Assembly (NCBI GenBank): GCA_030141605.1
Contig: JAQGDQ010000919.1
Location: forward strand, 16,448 to 80,447
Length of the DNA stretch: 64,000 bases
Direction: 5' to 3'
From: Tubiluchus corallicola
Taxonomy: Eukaryota; Priapulida; Priapulimorpha; Priapulimorphida; Tubiluchidae
Under the pieces are notes generated by a model. It ran no database searches. It saw only the letters and a program-made list of their open reading frames with translations, and was not told where the DNA came from. The position numbers and the translations under genes were made by a program. How positions within the stretch are numbered: the stretch's first letter is position 1; each line of letters starts with the position of its first letter. This document shows, piece by piece, positions 60,601-64,000 of this stretch.

Positions 60601-62058
60601 TTCTGCGTCTGGTTCTCTGTTGGTGGTTGCTTAATATTCCCGTAAAGCAAGAGCAAGCTACGTCAAGCTAGCAAAATTCAGGCCAAGCTTAGGTTTGCTA
60701 GTCTGCTGGTTGCTGTTCACGAGGTCAAGGTCAATGCAAATTTGACGCTGGGTTCTGCGTCTGCTTCTCTATTGGTGGTTGCTTAATATTCCCTTAAAGC
60801 AAGAGCAAGCTACGTCAAGCTAGCAAAATTCAGGCCAAGCTTAGGTTTGCTAGTCTGCTGGTTGCTGTTCACGAGGTCAAGGTCAATGCAAATTTGATGC
60901 TGGGTTCTGGGTCTGGTTCTCTATTGGTGGTTGATTTGCTAGTTTCCATAATTTGTTGAATATACCTTATGCCTGCTTTCTGAAATCCATCGTTAAAATT
61001 GGTTTTTTTTTCTTGACTGCGTCTGTGGATAGAGCTTTGTCAGTTTAAAAGATGAAAATAAATTATAAATACGATCATTACTGAAAGCTCTATGAACATG
61101 CAGAGCTGCAGTATCATCAGACGTCTTACAAAAATATCAACTTTCGGACAAATTTTAACAATATAGTACACGTTTGTATAATTTTGCGAAATCATTCTAA
61201 AATGAGTGTACAGATGGCTCTTGCATCTGCCGCAGTGCTTAACGGGACATGAAACTTTTGCGTCAAAATGGAATTTCGTACATAATCCTGGACAATTAAG
61301 CTAGAATTTAACTGGATAGTCGGGGCATTAAACTAAACTAATATTCATGTCACATTAATATTCATGTCCTGAGGCAATTTTACTTGCTCCTGATCCATTG
61401 GACATTTTACCAGACGGTTTAGTCTAGTGTTAATGCGTCTGCTTTCCGTCTGGGAGGTCGTGAGTTCGAACCAGCGGCCGGGTCATACCAAAGACTTCAA
61501 AAATGGTACCGCTGTTGCCCTGCCAGACGCATGGTATTTAGGGTAAAAGTGGGGTAATAATAGTCTCTGTTATGTAGTTGTAGGTTGTTATTTACAGTCG
61601 GTGATAATAGCTCTTTGAGCTAATGTTAACTGTTGATCCAACTTTAAATAAAGATTATTATTATTATTATTATTATTATTGGCTTGAATATCGTTTAATA
61701 ATCACGACATATGATGTGACTTTTCACTCTGGTACTGCTGATTTTGTTCTTTTACCACTAGAAAACAATTAACTTACATAAATGTGTGAACCCCTTTCTT
61801 CCCCTTTCCCCCCTTTCGTCTTTTTTAATGATTGAATTCATTTTGCAGTTCATACAACGCCGACCAACAACAGCAGTGGTAGTGGAATCGATCGCATGTC
61901 CAGTTCTTCGCACTCGGACATCGAGCACCCGCCCGAAATTCCGCCCCGAACTCCGGCCAGGCGAACCCTGAACGGATTTCGGTCGTTACAGCGCACCCAC
62001 ACGAGCACGGGATTCGAGTTGAGTTCCTCTCCGGCATCCTGGTCGGAAAATGGAACAG
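26887..62058 (+). CDS. SH2B: SH2B-family adaptor (Lnk/SH2B1-3 homologue), N-terminal five coding exons
   Basis: Coding exons are 26887-27555, 56859-56960, 58896-59017, 59716-59765 and 61849-62058. Phases agree throughout, giving 384 codons, open at the right edge. Order: a phenylalanine-zipper dimerisation domain (residues about 20-75, VWRDFCDRHARAAAVEFARNF); a basic motif with a RRLSF site (about 125-150); a PH domain (about 176-285, split over exons 1-3, with the usual C-terminal-helix Trp at 277); and a proline-rich stretch (HPPEIPPRTP, about 341-350). The SH2 domain expected next is outside the window. Known: SH2B adaptors dimerise and bind phosphotyrosines of JAK2 and insulin/growth-factor receptors; the Drosophila homologue Lnk acts in insulin signalling. 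An in-frame TAG about 60 nt upstream supports this ATG. Whether it is orthologous to one vertebrate paralogue cannot be said; invertebrates usually have one copy. Intron 1 is about 29.3 kb. Confidence 0.95.
27650..28046 (-). pseudogene. LINE reverse-transcriptase C-terminal fragment, broken
   Basis: The minus-strand frame from 28042 reads KGKVHKEVVRPALIYGLEAA ... MSMLRWMVGITRRDKIRN. This is the conserved region after the RT domain of many LINE ORF2 proteins (KxYKxVVRPALLYGxE...MLRWMxGxTxxDxIRN). A stop and frameshift follow near 27785; the next part (CGQLKRR...) continues in another frame. It lies antisense in SH2B intron 1. Confidence 0.8.
28047..28147. repeat. GATGCCCTTCCTGACCC-type block and poly(C) run
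   Basis: Contains ggatgcccttcctgacccta and ttatccgggcttgggaccgg, a motif I associate with repeats in other animal genomes. It is followed by an 18-base C run at 28130-28147. On the minus strand it directly precedes the LINE fragment, so they may form one element. Confidence 0.5.
28148..28860. other. SH2B intron 1 segment, nothing recognised
   Basis: The cagATGGAGGTTGCC at about 28561 resembles an exon start but closes at a stop after about 20 codons and does not fit the PH domain. Confidence 0.5.
28865..29322. mobile_element. piggyBac-like MITE
   Basis: Flanked by TTAA on both sides (28861-28864 and 29323-29326), with ends CCCTTTAATACCC and GGGATTGAAAGGG. The TTAA target and CCC start are piggyBac hallmarks. 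GTATCCCGTGGGATAC occurs near each end (28881-28896 and 29179-29194). It is 458 bp with no transposase. Confidence 0.75.
29327..30084. other. SH2B intron 1 segment, nothing recognised
   Basis: AT-rich, with no coding frame or clear repeat. Confidence 0.5.
30093..30490. mobile_element. hAT-type MITE TAGGGGTGAGCAT
   Basis: Ends TAGGGGTGAGCAT and ATGCTCACCCCTA are perfect inverted repeats of 13 bp. Flanks ttcgtggt and ttcatgat are a 6/8 match of an 8-bp duplication. The interior near both ends is built of GAATTCGAATCGAACC-type palindromic motifs. 398 bp. Confidence 0.85.
30499..30955. other. SH2B intron 1 segment, nothing recognised
   Basis: No recognisable features. Confidence 0.4.
30956..33307. 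repeat. 107-bp tandem repeat, about 22 copies
   Basis: The unit includes tggagtatgaacttggtggt, cgaccctcaaggggcagtgt and gaacagaccctagtctaact. Copies differ at a handful of recurring positions (cgactctc/cgaccctc, tctaac/tccaac, catgtctcg/gatatctcg). No meaningful open frame. Confidence 0.98.
33308..35129. other. SH2B intron 1 segment, little recognised
   Basis: 34105-34155 (ttcaataaagtctcattg, then aaatgaaatc) may be a plus-strand retroelement tail. Otherwise nothing. Confidence 0.3.
35130..35405. repeat. Composite TTG/TGC repeat with ctactgttttcctgctatttt punctuation
   Basis: Five or six irregular units of (TTG)n(CTG)n ending in actgttttcctgctatttt. Leu-rich and Val-rich open frames are artefacts of it. 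Confidence 0.92.
35406..36859. other. SH2B intron 1 segment, nothing recognised
   Basis: Short scattered open frames only. Confidence 0.4.
36860..36985 (+). mobile_element. tRNA-derived SINE, copy 3
   Basis: ctgccttgaccactg, GGTCCCTGGTTCAATTCC and tatcaaaatgtgattaattg match copies 1 and 2. The tRNA-like head is shortened. Confidence 0.55.
37196..37885. mobile_element. TTAA-flanked MITE family 2, copy 1
   Basis: Starts TTAAAGCACACGAAAACCC and ends TTGTCCTTTAA. It is homologous over its length to 44327-45000. It contains a TGACGTCA palindrome (37711-37718) followed by tgtaatggcgcc. About 690 bp, non-coding. Confidence 0.7.
37886..38834. other. SH2B intron 1 segment, nothing recognised
   Basis: The 72-codon open frame at 37916-38134 has no recognisable similarity. 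Confidence 0.4.
38835..41584. repeat. 125-bp tandem repeat, exactly 22 units
   Basis: The unit starts catctgcgtactaagtacct and ends cgtactttcaaagggctggc. The 125-bp register is kept throughout with very few substitutions. Diagnostic variants (cacatt/catatt, gttaac/gtcaac/attaac, ttcaaa/ttttaaa/ttcaatg) define unit types whose order is itself repeated (see findings). Confidence 0.99.
41585..43665. other. SH2B intron 1 segment
   Basis: Mostly unremarkable. A consensus CRE TGACGTCA inside the 12-bp palindrome TGTGACGTCACA is at 42464-42475. Short open frames at 41836-42172 are unrecognised. Confidence 0.35.
43666..44013 (-). mobile_element. Retroelement 3' end bracketed by (TA)n tracts
   Basis: (TA)n at 43666-43702 is followed, on the minus strand reading toward it, by GGCAAATAAAGATTA, a typical LINE tail. 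A second (TA)n is at 43982-44013. Class unknown. Confidence 0.4.
44327..45000. mobile_element. TTAA-flanked MITE family 2, copy 2
   Basis: TTAAAGCACAAGAAACCC at the left and CTTTTCTTGTCCTTTAA at the right are imperfect inverted repeats. Homologous to 37196-37885, with TGACGTCA at 44827-44834. A degenerate GTTAARnGAAA repeat follows at 45004-45130. Confidence 0.75.
45340..45920. mobile_element. TTAA-flanked MITE family 1, copy B
   Basis: Shares the agaaatttgc-like left part, the ATGACGTCATTGG box (45729-45741), the tttaaagtgattttactaat block and the ggcttaacctttgctttaac right end with copies A, C and D. Confidence 0.6.
45491..45580. repeat. 25-bp tandem repeat, 3.5 copies, inside MITE copy B
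   Basis: The unit is ttgaaacatgacatgaaaca plus ttcac. Confidence 0.95.
45887..46062. repeat. 88-bp direct duplication at the right end of MITE copy B
   Basis: Two near-identical 88-bp copies beginning cctcctagaaggcttgacct. The unit consists of the MITE right terminus plus its flank. Confidence 0.95.
46435..46552. repeat. 59-bp direct duplication
   Basis: ttttgttgttggcgcacgtg ... tatttgaaatacatt occurs twice in tandem. Confidence 0.93.
46553..47383. other. SH2B intron 1 segment, nothing recognised
   Basis: Includes a short GA run at 46858-46872 only. Confidence 0.4.
47384..47942 (-). mobile_element. TTAA-flanked MITE family 1, copy D (inverted)
   Basis: The reverse complement aligns with copy A from its TTAAAGGAAAA terminus to the ggtttattttattgttatca block. 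It is more diverged, has no tandem expansion, and is the best guide to the ancestral element. Confidence 0.6.
48785..49170 (-). mobile_element. Probable retroelement 3' end
   Basis: The minus strand ends ATGGTAATAAAGTTTATTG, like other tails here. The flanks 47943-48784 and 49171-49900 show no recognisable features apart from the CTCF-like motif at 49469. Confidence 0.35.
49469..49480 (-). promoter_or_regulatory. CTCF-like motif
   Basis: On the minus strand CCGCTAGATGGC fits the CCASYAGRKGGC-type CTCF core at most positions. Motif match only. Confidence 0.3.
49900..50130. repeat. Two-copy direct repeat containing ctgtttgtggtgtgtta
   Basis: gaatatataagcgc..., tatgcaatgaattcgatata, ctgtttgtggtgtgtta and aacaaatgattag occur twice, about 100 bp apart. 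Confidence 0.8.
50255..50700. repeat. Diverged segmental repeat, copy 1
   Basis: Shares tctaatataatgtaacctg, ccgtttgtggtgtgttaac and cataatctgtttacgtttga in the same order with 52365-52800. Confidence 0.7.
50701..50900. repeat. Duplicated cctgaaagtccacattgtac block
   Basis: Two copies about 115 bp apart, each leading into ccgtttgtggtgtgttaaca (50750 and 50866). Confidence 0.85.
51149..51560 (-). mobile_element. Retroelement 3' end with (ATTG)n tail
   Basis: The minus strand ends GGAGTGAAATAAATTGATTGATTG, a short-repeat tail characteristic of non-LTR elements. It contains a 91-bp direct duplication (51324-51500). Confidence 0.5.
51565..51705. repeat. AT-only palindromic cluster with (TA)n
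   Basis: About 140 bp of almost pure A/T with several inverted segments around (TA)n. It should extrude or fold strongly. Confidence 0.85.
52365..52800. repeat. Diverged segmental repeat, copy 2
   Basis: Paralogous to 50255-50700. The stretch 51706-52364 between them shows nothing else. Confidence 0.7.
52838..53250 (+). mobile_element. LINE 3' end, ORF2 C-terminal remnant, copy 2
   Basis: The frame reads LNEMLLPENLNIAALGTNDL ... FNYVANCKIFQCIHDFILCT then KRFQ and TAG. This is the usual C-terminal LINE ORF2 pattern. It is followed by a 3' UTR ending CCTATAATAAATT. Highly similar, in inverted orientation, to 10390-10805. Confidence 0.7.
53251..54181. other. SH2B intron 1 segment, nothing recognised
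   Basis: One TGACGTCA at 53997-54004. Confidence 0.35.
54182..55300. repeat. 72-bp tandem repeat, about 15.5 copies
   Basis: The unit is agaggaaagaacaagtcact, cagtatgttgggttcatttt, actgttatcacttaaactg plus tttgtggtgtgct. 72 is a multiple of 3, so an apparent 256-residue open frame of 24-residue repeats exists (54182-54952 and onward). One extra T breaks it near 54917. I regard it as non-coding. Confidence 0.97.
54182..55735. mobile_element. TTAA-flanked MITE family 1, copy C, with expanded left terminus
   Basis: The right part (55270-55735) aligns with copies A, B and D, includes ATGACGTCATTG (55564-55575) and ends TTTCCTTTAA. The left end has been multiplied into the 72-bp array. Confidence 0.65.
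55775..56272. repeat. 29-bp tandem repeat, about 17 copies
   Basis: The unit is cattgctatgtcatttattc plus tgggaacag, starting about 40 bp after the right end of MITE copy C. The first units are more variable (actgcgaac, actatagaac) and the later ones nearly identical. Three overlapping open frames are artefacts. Confidence 0.97.
56273..56858. other. End of SH2B intron 1
   Basis: No recognised features; leads to the exon 2 acceptor. Confidence 0.4.
56859..56960 (+). CDS. SH2B: SH2B exon 2: PH domain middle
   Basis: Acceptor attttcag ends at 56858; donor CTCAAG|gtactt. It is 34 codons, phase 0/0. The encoded SGIFCFLVTEARETTALEMP and DHENSFVLK closely parallel the ...[22 protein letters not shown] strands of vertebrate SH2B PH domains, which proves the join across 29.3 kb. 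Confidence 0.96.
57490..57889 (-). mobile_element. GC-rich body downstream of the 5S-like head
   Basis: About 400 bp, clearly GC-richer than its surroundings, with a 116-codon minus-strand open frame (57882-57532) that matches no family I know. It probably forms one 5S-headed retroelement with 57890-58013. A tail-like aataaaat lies further left. Confidence 0.4.
57890..58013 (-). rRNA. 5S rRNA-like sequence (probable pseudogene or SINE3-type head)
   Basis: On the minus strand it starts GCCTACGGCCAAATCACG. It contains CTCGTCTGATCACCGAAGTT, AAGCAAC and CTGGTTAGTACTTGGATGAG and ends GGAATACCAGGTGCTGTAGG-C. It is 124 nt, slightly longer than a normal 5S because of extra bases around GACAGTTTACACCTAGG. 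No pol III T-run follows. The sequence continues into a GC-rich body at 57500-57889, as in 5S-derived SINEs. A functional 5S gene is unlikely. Confidence 0.65.
58331..58895. other. SH2B intron 2 remainder
   Basis: 58505-58560 reads as a minus-strand AATAAATGACTTATGACTTA retroelement tail. Otherwise nothing. Confidence 0.35.
58896..59017 (+). CDS. SH2B: SH2B exon 3: PH domain C-terminal helix
   Basis: Acceptor ttcacag ends at 58895; donor TTTAC|gtaagt. It encodes MEYVIEASDIDDMREWLAMV, the last PH strand and helix with its Trp, then a polar linker. Confidence 0.95.
59270..59641 (-). mobile_element. Solo LTR (Copia-like ends) with heat-shock-element U3
   Basis: It runs TGTTGTG...CACAACA on the minus strand, 372 bp, with 7-bp inverted ends. 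Both sides carry the identical 5-bp duplication TTAAC (59265-59269 and 59642-59646). In minus-strand order: HSE clusters (59586-59605, 59547-59561, 59527-59537), TATA box CTATATAAG (59511-59519), a transcribed R-like region, AATAAA (59338-59343), then a short U5. TGTTG...CAACA ends and a 5-bp duplication suit Copia-type LTRs; the superfamily is inferred. It sits in SH2B intron 3, 74 bp before exon 4, antisense. Confidence 0.9.
59511..59605 (-). promoter_or_regulatory. TATA box plus heat-shock-element array
   Basis: Perfect three-unit HSE TTTCT-AGAAC-ATTCT at 59547-59561. GGAAC-ATTCT-ACAAT-GTTCT is at 59586-59605 with three of four units good. GGAAC-ATTCT is at 59528-59537. The TATA box CTATATAAG lies 8 bp from the nearest HSE. 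This is the layout of Hsp70-type promoters, here inside a solo LTR. Confidence 0.75.
59716..59765 (+). CDS. SH2B: SH2B exon 4, 50 nt
   Basis: Acceptor ttttag ends at 59715; donor AAGAG|gtaaga. It encodes RPRLPSADGDLGRLRR with split codons at both ends. The phase (2 to 1) is exactly what the neighbouring exons need. A solo LTR ends 74 bp upstream. Confidence 0.88.
59766..60405. other. SH2B intron 4, first part
   Basis: No recognised features. Confidence 0.4.
60406..60430 (+). promoter_or_regulatory. Cluster of three nuclear-receptor half-sites
   Basis: TCAAGGTCA (60406), overlapping TCAAGGTCG (60412) and ACAAGGTCA (60422). The first two fit the extended half-site YCAAGGYCR used by FTZ-F1/NR5A and ERR receptors. 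Confidence 0.45.
60477..60935. repeat. 152-bp tandem repeat, about 3 copies, with DR0 nuclear-receptor sites
   Basis: The unit starts gcttaatattcccgtaaagc and includes caagctacgtcaagctagca and cgAGGTCAAGGTCAatgc. The AGGTCAAGGTCA site is intact in all three copies (60570-60581, 60722-60733, 60874-60885). Confidence 0.95.
60936..61414. other. SH2B intron 4 segment, nothing recognised
   Basis: No coding frame or repeat identified. Confidence 0.4.
61415..61680 (+). mobile_element. tRNA-derived SINE with (ATT)n tail
   Basis: An A-box-like TAGTCTAGTGTTAATGCG, an anticodon-arm-like tctgctttccgtctgggagg and the B box GAGTTCGAACC (61462-61472) form the head. A body of about 170 bp follows, then AAATAAAG(ATT)n ending at 61680. 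It is a different family from the 9736/21320/36860 SINEs. Confidence 0.8.
61849..62058 (+). CDS. SH2B: SH2B exon 5: serine/proline-rich linker
   Basis: Acceptor ttttgcag ends at 61848; donor AACAG|gtgagt. It is 210 nt. It encodes a Ser/Thr-rich stretch with HPPEIPPRTPARR, like the LPPELPPRIP segment of vertebrate SH2B1. It is GC-richer than the flanks. The SH2 exon is not found up to 64000. Confidence 0.92.
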
Positions 62059-62179
62059 GTGAGTTCATTTTGATACTTATTTCATCTAACTGATACGCTG
62101 GTCTCTTGTTCTCCGAGCAAACTTAAACTATTTGTGAAGAGATCGTCCTAGCCCTGCCCATTTCTGTTCTAACCCTAAC

Positions 62180-63650
62180 CAGGGATGTGCACTCATCCGG
62201 TATATAAAATCGGAGATCGGTAAGCAAGCTAGCATATCGGAACAGATCGGAGATCGGGGCCGATAATGCTCTAATAATCCGCAATAGGAACACTGATGCT
62301 AAAAGTTTCACTTCGATAACAGCTGAAATAAACTATGATTGGGCCTTTTGTTGTTAATGCCTAACGAATGCGATCGTAATAGCCACTTACGGTCATTAAT
62401 CTGAGCACTTTCTTCAAAAAATTCTATTTCATTTTCATTTTACGTACGAGTGTCGCCATTTTTAAGGGTTGACTGAGCAGCAAAACTAAAGCTGGTGTTT
62501 CGTACGCGTAATATGCAAACATTTTCAACTCAATGCTCAGCGTCGTTACAAATCTATTACATGTTTCTTTCGCAATGTCTCTGCAATTTTACGAGAAACA
62601 TCGTCACTGGTTAATTTTTTCATCGCGTTTGAAAACCCAATTGCTTATCGGGAGTGAAATATGTCGTTGAGTAAATTATACGAAGCTGAGCTTAAAGGTA
62701 TTAATAATTAACAGTAGATATCAAGTCAAAACTAATAAACAATTAGCATTTTACACAAGGACAAAAATGTCATATGACATTATGATGTCATAATGTAACA
62801 TGACAGAATTTTGATCTAAGGACTTCAAACAAAATCTGTAAATTGTTCAAACTCTGCGGAGATCGTTACCTGATTAATTGTTAATAGGCAGCCTAGTGAT
62901 TACTTTATATAACATCAATGTCCAATCACCAAATGTAAATTAACTCCAAACAATAAATTTACTATACAGAAATCAACACTTCTTAGCTTTATTGAAATTA
63001 AAGCTGCGTTCACATCATGAAATTTAAAGGATGTAGATAACAGTGAAATTTGTTGTAAACAAAATAAAGCTTTAATACACTGACAAAACGGTTTTCTAAT
63101 CAGAATTACAATTTATGAGAAATATACAGATGTGCAAAACAAGTGAAGTTTATACGAGGAAACATATATCTTGGTTTTAACGTATTGAATATTCATCCAT
63201 GATGACCATCCATTCTGTAATTCAATCACTAACAGGGAGTTAGCCCATTAACTAAATTAAACATGGATCTGCCTTCACTTAGCTTAAATAAAAACTCAGG
63301 ATAAGAAAGTAACTGCCATCTAGTGGCAAAATGAGTCAAAAATTATACAACATAAATTGATCAATGTAAATAAGCAAATGACAGCAGACATATCATATCC
63401 AAAATGTTACATATAACACTAGAAGAAGTCAATAAGTCATCTTATTCTCAAGCTAATGTCGTAATTGAGTTTTATTTTGACTTCACGCAATCACGACATA
63501 AACTGCAGTTACTGTTACAGCAGTTATAATACCATCATATCAGCTTAGGTCTGATGTCGGATCTGAGATCGGATCGGCCAACGCCGATAAGTAAAAATAA
63601 TCGGTATCGGAGCGGAACACAGGTTCCCACATCGGCACTTCACTGCCCCT
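62180..63650. mobile_element. Probable hAT-like non-autonomous element with ATCGG-rich ends
   Basis: Both ends carry clustered ATCGGAGATCGG motifs in inverted arrangement (62205-62260; 63555-63615). They lie next to CAGGGATGTGCACT at the left and CACTTCACTGCCCCTA at the right. The terminal repeats are poor. It follows SH2B exon 5. Confidence 0.45.
63315..63327 (-). promoter_or_regulatory. CTCF-like motif
   Basis: On the minus strand GCCACTAGATGGC is a full match to the CCASYAGRKGGC-type core except one position. Motif only; it lies inside the ATCGG-rich element. Confidence 0.3.
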
Positions 63651-64000
63651 AATGCATTAATCAGCTTCAGTTAGCATTACCTTCATATAGTTGCAACGTT
63701 GGGGCTGAGGAAGTATAGGTTGAGGGATCATTTATTGTCACAATGTAAGTAAAGTTGCCCTAATCAATTGCTTAGAATATTTCACTGATTTATTGTGATA
63801 TTAATCTATTTCTTACATTTTTGCTAATGAAGAGGCCTACTTGAAATTTGGGCTAATCCATTTTACGCTGAAAGATGATGATGACACACAAAAAACAAAA
63901 CACCAACGCAACAAGCTCGACTGGAATTCCTGAAGCATTTAAGGGACTATGAATTATATCAAAAAATGCAAAAAGAAATTGAAGAAAGAATGGTGGGATC
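63651..64000. other. Right edge, SH2B intron 5
   Basis: No SH2-domain exon is seen. A short open stretch near 63830-63930 is lysine-rich and has no splice support. Confidence 0.4.

Noticed and set aside
61786-62093. Open frames in other phases and on the minus strand over SH2B exon 5
   Set aside because: Shadows of a GC-rich coding exon.
62171-62180. Telomere-like ccctaacc
   Set aside because: Fewer than two full units; chance.
63830-63930. Candidate next SH2B exon (lysine/aspartate-rich)
   Set aside because: No SH2 motif (no FLVR-like sequence), no suitable donor in phase.

Overview
This window is AT-rich animal nuclear DNA. It has spliced genes with GT-AG introns from about 1 kb to 29 kb, many DNA transposon remnants, tRNA- and 5S-derived elements, and very large satellite arrays. 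There is no bacterial-type gene organisation. The three protein genes and the transposon mix fit an invertebrate, probably a protostome, with a large repeat-rich genome. I cannot name the species or phylum from sequence alone. Layout: all three recognisable genes are on the + strand. (1) The last six coding exons of TMEM245, a multipass membrane protein of the AI-2E/PerM-like (UPF0118) family, lie at 1555-13949. (2) A complete PHF5A gene, encoding the SF3b14b subunit of the U2 snRNP SF3b complex, has four coding exons at 19188-23378, one of them only 24 nt. (3) The N-terminal 384 codons of an SH2B/Lnk adaptor (dimerisation domain, PH domain, proline-rich stretch) lie at 26887-62058; its first intron is about 29.3 kb and the SH2-encoding exons lie beyond the right edge. 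These genes share no pathway: their neighbourhood is simply gene order. Everything else is intron or spacer filled with repeats. Large tandem arrays have periods of 23 bp (2826-4383), 68 bp (16560-17940), 38 bp (24214-24590), 107 bp (30956-33307), 125 bp (38835-41584), 72 bp (54182-55300), 29 bp (55775-56272) and 152 bp (60477-60935). Trinucleotide and dinucleotide tracts are common. Transposon remnants include hAT-type MITEs with 8-bp target duplications, a piggyBac-like MITE in TTAA, two further TTAA-flanked MITE families, LINE 3' ends, three copies of a tRNA-type SINE, a SINE with an (ATT)n tail, a 5S rRNA-headed element, and LTRs. The most interesting object is a complete solo LTR at 59270-59641 (minus strand, perfect TTAAC target duplication). 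Its U3 carries a dense array of heat-shock elements in front of a TATA box, so it could be a heat-inducible antisense promoter inside the SH2B gene. About 1 kb further on, a 152-bp tandem repeat reiterates a perfect AGGTCAAGGTCA nuclear-receptor site. A TTAA MITE family appears to seed satellite arrays from its own termini. Most retroelement tails point antisense to the genes.
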